Assembly (NCBI RefSeq): GCF_002234675.1
Contig: NC_019879.2
Span: 26,534,773-26,598,772 of the forward strand
DNA: 64,000 bases
Source of the DNA: Oryzias latipes
Lineage: Eukaryota; Chordata; Actinopteri; Beloniformes; Adrianichthyidae
Direction of reading: 5' to 3'
In this document: positions 60,085 through 64,000 of the stretch, piece by piece
How positions within the stretch are numbered: position 1 is the first letter of the stretch
How the letters are laid out: every line of letters begins with the position of its first letter
Program-made: the position numbers and the translations under genes
The notes under the pieces: model-generated
The model's input: only the letters and a program-made list of their open reading frames with translations
What the model was told of the DNA's origin: nothing
The model's database searches: none

Positions 60085-60687
60085 GTGTCAGCTATGTCTG
60101 ATAACTTGGCCAATTAGCTGGACCGGGATCTTGCAAAGTGCAGGTGGTTAACGTCCAGTGTGATGAGTCTGTGGACGGCAACAGTACAGCATAGCTTTTG
60201 GTTTCCACAAGAGAAGAACTCCTGACACATCTGCCCTAACAGACAACTACAAGAGGAGTTGAAATGTATAACACGGTGAAGGAGTTTTTGTGCAGAAAAA
60301 GGTACAATTAGAAAAGCTGGTAGCAGTGACTGCAGATGGGACTCCTGCTATGATCAATAGACAAACAGGTTTCATCACTCACTGTAAAGCTGACCCAGAC
60401 TTTCCAAAATGTCTGCATTACTGCTGCGTCATTCACCAGCAGGCCTTATGTGCAGAAGTGATTGGCTCTGGACATATAATGACTCTTATTCTGAAAATCG
60501 TAAACAACCTCAGCTGCAAAGCAAAACAGCACAGGATTTTTAAGGTGCTATTGGAGGAGATGTCTGTTGAATATGGTGAATATGAACATTGTGAATCTGA
60601 ACTTGCATTCTTGACTGACATTACTGGAAAACTAAACCACTTGATCTGCGAGCTGCAAGACAATGGCAAAACTATTTTTTTTTGACC
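60085..60687 (+). pseudogene. hAT transposase pseudogene, copy 2 (ZBED5/GTF2IRD2-like)
   Basis: Better kept copy of 55590-56190. The longest open part (60290-60685) runs 131 residues through Val-Thr-Ala-Asp-Gly-Thr-Pro-Ala-Met, Cys-Lys-Ala-Asp-Pro-Asp-Phe-Pro-Lys-Cys, Cys-Val-Ile-His-Gln-Gln-Ala-Leu-Cys, and Ala-Phe-Leu-Thr-Asp-Ile-Thr-Gly. Upstream codons are broken by stops and a 1-bp deletion relative to copy 1. The central segment of the family, including the conserved Arg-Trp region, is missing. No C-terminal dimerisation region is present. Not functional as a transposase. Confidence 0.78.
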
Positions 60688-61488
60688 AGCCTGCCTGAGC
60701 CAGTGTTTTTCTTGTGGGGATCTTTTCTGCCAGGGCTTGTCAGCTTGGTCAGTGGATGTTGCTGCAGTTGTCTACCTTGCTGGGACAGCTGGAGTTAAAC
60801 ACAGCAGCTCACGGCTCTGAAGTGGACCCCGTTGCTGTCCCAGTCTGGATGGGCACTGTGGCGATGTTCCAATGGCCAGGCTGGCTCCTGGTATAAAGAG
60901 ATTCCCAAATACCATTTCCTAACCGCAGAGCCAAGGATGTGTTTACATGTTTAGGTCAAAAATGTGATGGACAGCTTCATGTTGTCTAAACATGCCACCC
61001 TGTTATTAATCCAGTTGATATGGTTCTCCATCTGTGTCTAGGTGATAGAAAAGCATTTTTTTTTATATTTAGAGCTCTAAGCAAACAAACAGTTGTCTAT
61101 ATAAAAGAGCTTTTACAATTGTGCACTTTTAGCAGGTCTCTGAGTTCATGTGACCAATGTATGGTGGATTTTCACAGACCTTGTTTAAAACTGAAGGTGA
61201 GAGAGACTTAGAGAAATGGCTTCATTGTTCTGGAGTTCTTTGTTTCATCCACAGAAGAGTAGAATTGGTGATTGATTTTGAAAAGCTGCTGAAAAAAGTA
61301 TCTTTTTCAAATTGCAATTTCTAACTTGGGTTTTACATTTTGTGTTCCATTTTTTGTGCTTTAATTGGGAAGCATTTGTTATTTGTTTGGTGTTTTTAAG
61401 GTTCTGCAAATATACACATCATTTTTTAGAGACATTTGTTATCAGTTGTGTTTGTTGATTTGTAGTTTAATTTCATTGGATGTATAGA

Positions 61489-61908
61489 TGTCGTGTGGGG
61501 GGGAGGCTCGAGAGCAGGTAGGACCCAGGCGCAGAGACGGGAGGCAAACGGGTTCAGGGCAAGTGGGTTTATTTAACTAACAAAAAGCGCTGCAGAGCAG
61601 GATGACAAAACTAAAAACAAAAACTTACTGTGGCATGGCAAGGGACATGGACGCCAGACAAGAAGACGTGATCAACATGAGCAGAAGTTAATGGACCAGC
61701 ACAGGAGGAAGGCAGAGACAAGACTTATATACAGACAGGGCAGACAAGACACAGGTGAACACGATTAGGGCAGATGGGGACCAAAGGAAGTAAAACTCAA
61801 GAAACATGACAAGACAGGAAACCTTTCAAAATAAAACAGGAAACAGAACCAAACAAGACAGAACAAGAACTAAAGCGAAAAAAAAGACAACAAACTGAAA
61901 CCATGACA
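61489..61908 (-). mobile_element. Solo LTR with 5-bp target duplication
   Basis: A 420-bp insert with ends TGTCGTG and CATGACA, flanked by ATAGA (61484-61488 and 61909-61913). The empty site is seen in array unit 1 near 57005. On the minus strand it has a TATA box (TGTATATAAG at about 61727-61736) and downstream an AATAAA (about 61571), in the order expected for U3-R-U5. No coding part remains. Confidence 0.85.
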
Positions 61909-62042
61909 ATAGAAAGGAAAAGAAGTTCAAACATTGATTATAAAAAAGGATATAAGAGATAAAAAAAAAAGAAAAAGGAAAAGAAAAAAGATAAAATATT
62001 GATTTAATTGCATTTTGAATGAATAAAAAACAATGATTAATA

Positions 62043-63196
62043 GAATCAGAATCAGAATCAGGAATCAGAAAAAGTTTTATTGCCAGGTTCAGTAGAGCGC
62101 ACTTTACAAAACGAGGAATTTGACTTGGTGTATAGTGCAATTAAGAATAAGTTAAAAATTAAGTTAACAACAACAACACACTATATACAGTAGAGTAAGG
62201 TGAATTAAAGTGGGAGCACAGATGGGCTGGGATGGTGGGGCCTGTAAGTGGCACCGACAGTCCTTTGGTGGGCGGGGGGGAGGGGGGGTCACCTGGGGGA
62301 GTTGGGGTTCTGTTCAGCAGGCTGGCTGCAGTGGGGAAGAAGCTGTTCTTGTGGCGCGAGGTCCTGGTCCTGATGGACCGGAGCCTCTTGCCAGAAGGGA
62401 GGGGCCGAAAGAGATTATGTCCTGGATGAGAGGGGTTGGCTACAATCCTGGCTGCCCGCCTCCAGGTCCTGGAGATGTGCAGCTCCTGGAGAGACGGGAG
62501 GTGGCAGCCGATCACCTTCTCTGCTGAGTGGATGACGCGTTGCAGCTTGGCCTTGTCTCTGGCCGTGGCCGCAGCGAACCAGACTGTGATGGAGGACGTG
62601 AGGGTGGATTCGATGATGGCGGTGTAAAAGTCTACCAGCATCTTTTCAGGGAGGTGAAACTTCTTCAGCTGCCTCAGGAAGTACATCCTCTGCTGGACCT
62701 TCTTAGTGATGGAGCTGATGTTCTGCTCCCACTTGAGGTCCTGGCTGATGATGGTTCCCAGGAAGCAGAAGGACTCCACAGAGGTCACCGGGGAGTCACA
62801 GAGGATGACAGGGGGGAGGGGGGCTGGGGCCTTCCTGAAGTCCACTGTCATCTCCACTGTCTTCAGAGCATTAAGCTCCAGGTTGTTAGCGCTGCACTAT
62901 GACACCAGCCTGGCTATTTCACTCCTGTAGGCCGACTCATCTCCGTCAGAGATGAGGCCGATGAGTGTGGTGTCGTCAGCAAACTTCAGGAGTTTGACAG
63001 ACAGGTGACCAGCTGTGCAGCTGTTTGTGTACAGGGAGAGTAACAGGGGTGAAAGGACACAGCCCTGGGGGGATCCGGTGCTTGTGGTCCGAGTATCTGA
63101 GACGAGCTTCCCCAGCCTCACATACTGCTGTCTGTCCGTCAGGAAGTCTGTGATCCACCTGCAGGTGGAGTCAGGCACATTCATCTTGGAGAGTTT
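62043..63196 (-). mobile_element. 5'-truncated L2/CR1-like LINE with target duplication
   Basis: The insert is flanked by TTAATA (62037-62042 and 63197-63202) and is absent at the matching place in array unit 1 (about 57210). On the minus strand it carries the end of a reverse transcriptase ORF and a 3' tail of TGATTC units (62043-62070 on the plus strand 'gaatcagaatcagaatcagg'). The tail and the protein fit the L2/CR1 branch of fish LINEs. Confidence 0.85.
62159..63184 (-). pseudogene. LINE reverse transcriptase, C-terminal part, one stop
   Basis: The first part (63184-62900) holds the late reverse transcriptase motifs: Gly-Ser-Pro-Gln-Gly-Cys-Val-Leu-Ser-Pro-Leu-Leu and the catalytic Phe-Ala-Asp-Asp. 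The second part (62857-62159) carries the thumb and C-terminal region with Phe-Leu-Gly-Thr, and Arg/Ser-rich end. Both parts are in one frame, separated by a single TAG at 62897-62899 where the family normally has Trp, so one base change broke it. Truncation before the N-terminal half makes it inactive anyway. Confidence 0.85.
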
Positions 63197-64000
63197 TTAA
63201 TACTAAAGATGTATGAAAGACATACCGAAAAAATATGTCTTTCAGTGTTTAACTGGCTGTCTTTGGATTATGCATGCCTGAGTAATGGCCATTCTTACTC
63301 CTCATCTCTCTGTTCACTGCTTGCTAATTTACATAGCAGGGGTCCCAGCAGGAGGGGGCGGGGTTGTAACACGACTCCTTCAGCAGAGCCAGGCTGAGAG
63401 AGGCTTTGACATGTAAGATGTTAGATGTTAGAATGCCAGATGTTAGAATGACCAGTTCATTTTATATCTATGAAAATATTCAGGGAGCTATGGGACATGT
63501 TCAGCTATAGGTCTGTGAAAATTGGTGTCGATTGTTGAAACATAAGTTACCATAAAAAAATGTTTGTTTGGAGTCTAGACAGATTTAACACAGGTTTTTG
63601 GATGAAAAGGATTTTTTATAAATCATCTGTTACACTTTTAAGTCTGAAAAAAATATGGAAGGCAGCAAACACAGATCCCTACCGTTTTTAATTTTTTTGT
63701 GCTGATATTTGAAAGATAAGTTATGCAAAAAAATAGGTGTTTGCAGTTTTGCCTAAAAAGACGTTTTCGGACCTTTTTGGATGAAATGCTTCTAAAAGTT
63801 CACCTGTAACTTCAATCATTCTGAATTTTTTTAGGAAGCAGTAGCACATAAATGCCTATGAAAGTTGAATTCTTGGTGCTGATAACCTAAACAGAATTTA
63901 TGCTAAAAATCTTTGTTCAGTCCAAAATTTCATTAAAAAAATCAAGTGATGAAGTTTCTCGTAGACCCTATAGTGTTACATATCAAAGCTGGAGGTTATT

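Larger units (their letters stand above)
59770..64000. repeat. Tandem array unit 2, runs past the window end
   Basis: Second copy of the 55204 unit. Compared with unit 1 it lacks about 76 bp (after 60000), and gained the LTR at 61489-61908 and the LINE at 62043-63196. Its last part ('tggtgctgataacctaaaca' at 63872, 'gtttctcgtag' at 63953) matches 57467-57590 of unit 1, so the array continues to the right. 63470-63870 has no counterpart in unit 1. Confidence 0.8.

Overview
The window looks like a gene-poor stretch of a teleost fish genome. The evidence is two intronless fish-type odorant receptor genes, exons with vertebrate GT-AG junctions, dense small transposable elements of fish type (hAT, Tc1, piggyBac-like and Harbinger-like MITEs, tRNA-derived SINEs, an L2/CR1-like LINE, solo LTRs) and many vertebrate-style microsatellites. 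The sequence resembles medaka-like teleosts, but the species cannot be fixed from sequence alone.

Layout. From 1 to about 42 kb I find no convincing host protein-coding gene. This part is AT-rich intergenic or intronic DNA loaded with small repeats. The best defined are a 794-bp hAT element with perfect 8-bp target duplications that carries its own BED zinc-finger reading frame (17576-18369), a young SINE with a 17-bp target duplication (24027-24247), a hAT MITE (26434-26809), a MITE with long inverted ends (32758-33186), and a three-layer nest of elements at 39.0-40.7 kb. One MITE family with ends like AAAGtCCCACTCcgAT recurs at least seven times. At 42.8-43.4 kb there is a CpG-rich, promoter-like segment with a possible first exon on the minus strand and a CTCF-like motif beside it. 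A Tc1 transposase remnant and another MITE follow.

From 45.5 to 52 kb lies a tandem duplication with two minus-strand odorant receptor genes. Their first 127 residues and upstream DNA are almost identical while the rest has diverged, as expected from partial gene conversion. A third, short piece of the same unit lies at 51.86 kb. The spacer of copy 1 was enlarged by SINE insertions, one of which is split by a solo LTR.

From 54.2 kb a plus-strand gene starts that encodes a SAM-dependent methyltransferase. Its first two coding exons are clear, and motif I is present. The rest is not seen: 178 bp after exon 2 a tandem repeat array begins (period 4,566 bp, two copies, the second running off the window). 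Each copy carries a broken hAT transposase pseudogene. The second copy was later hit by a solo LTR and an L2/CR1-like LINE, both with visible target duplications. The spacer of the array is itself a tandem duplication carrying CTCF-like motifs.

The receptors and the methyltransferase have no obvious functional link. The dominant theme is repeat-driven remodelling around a few real genes.
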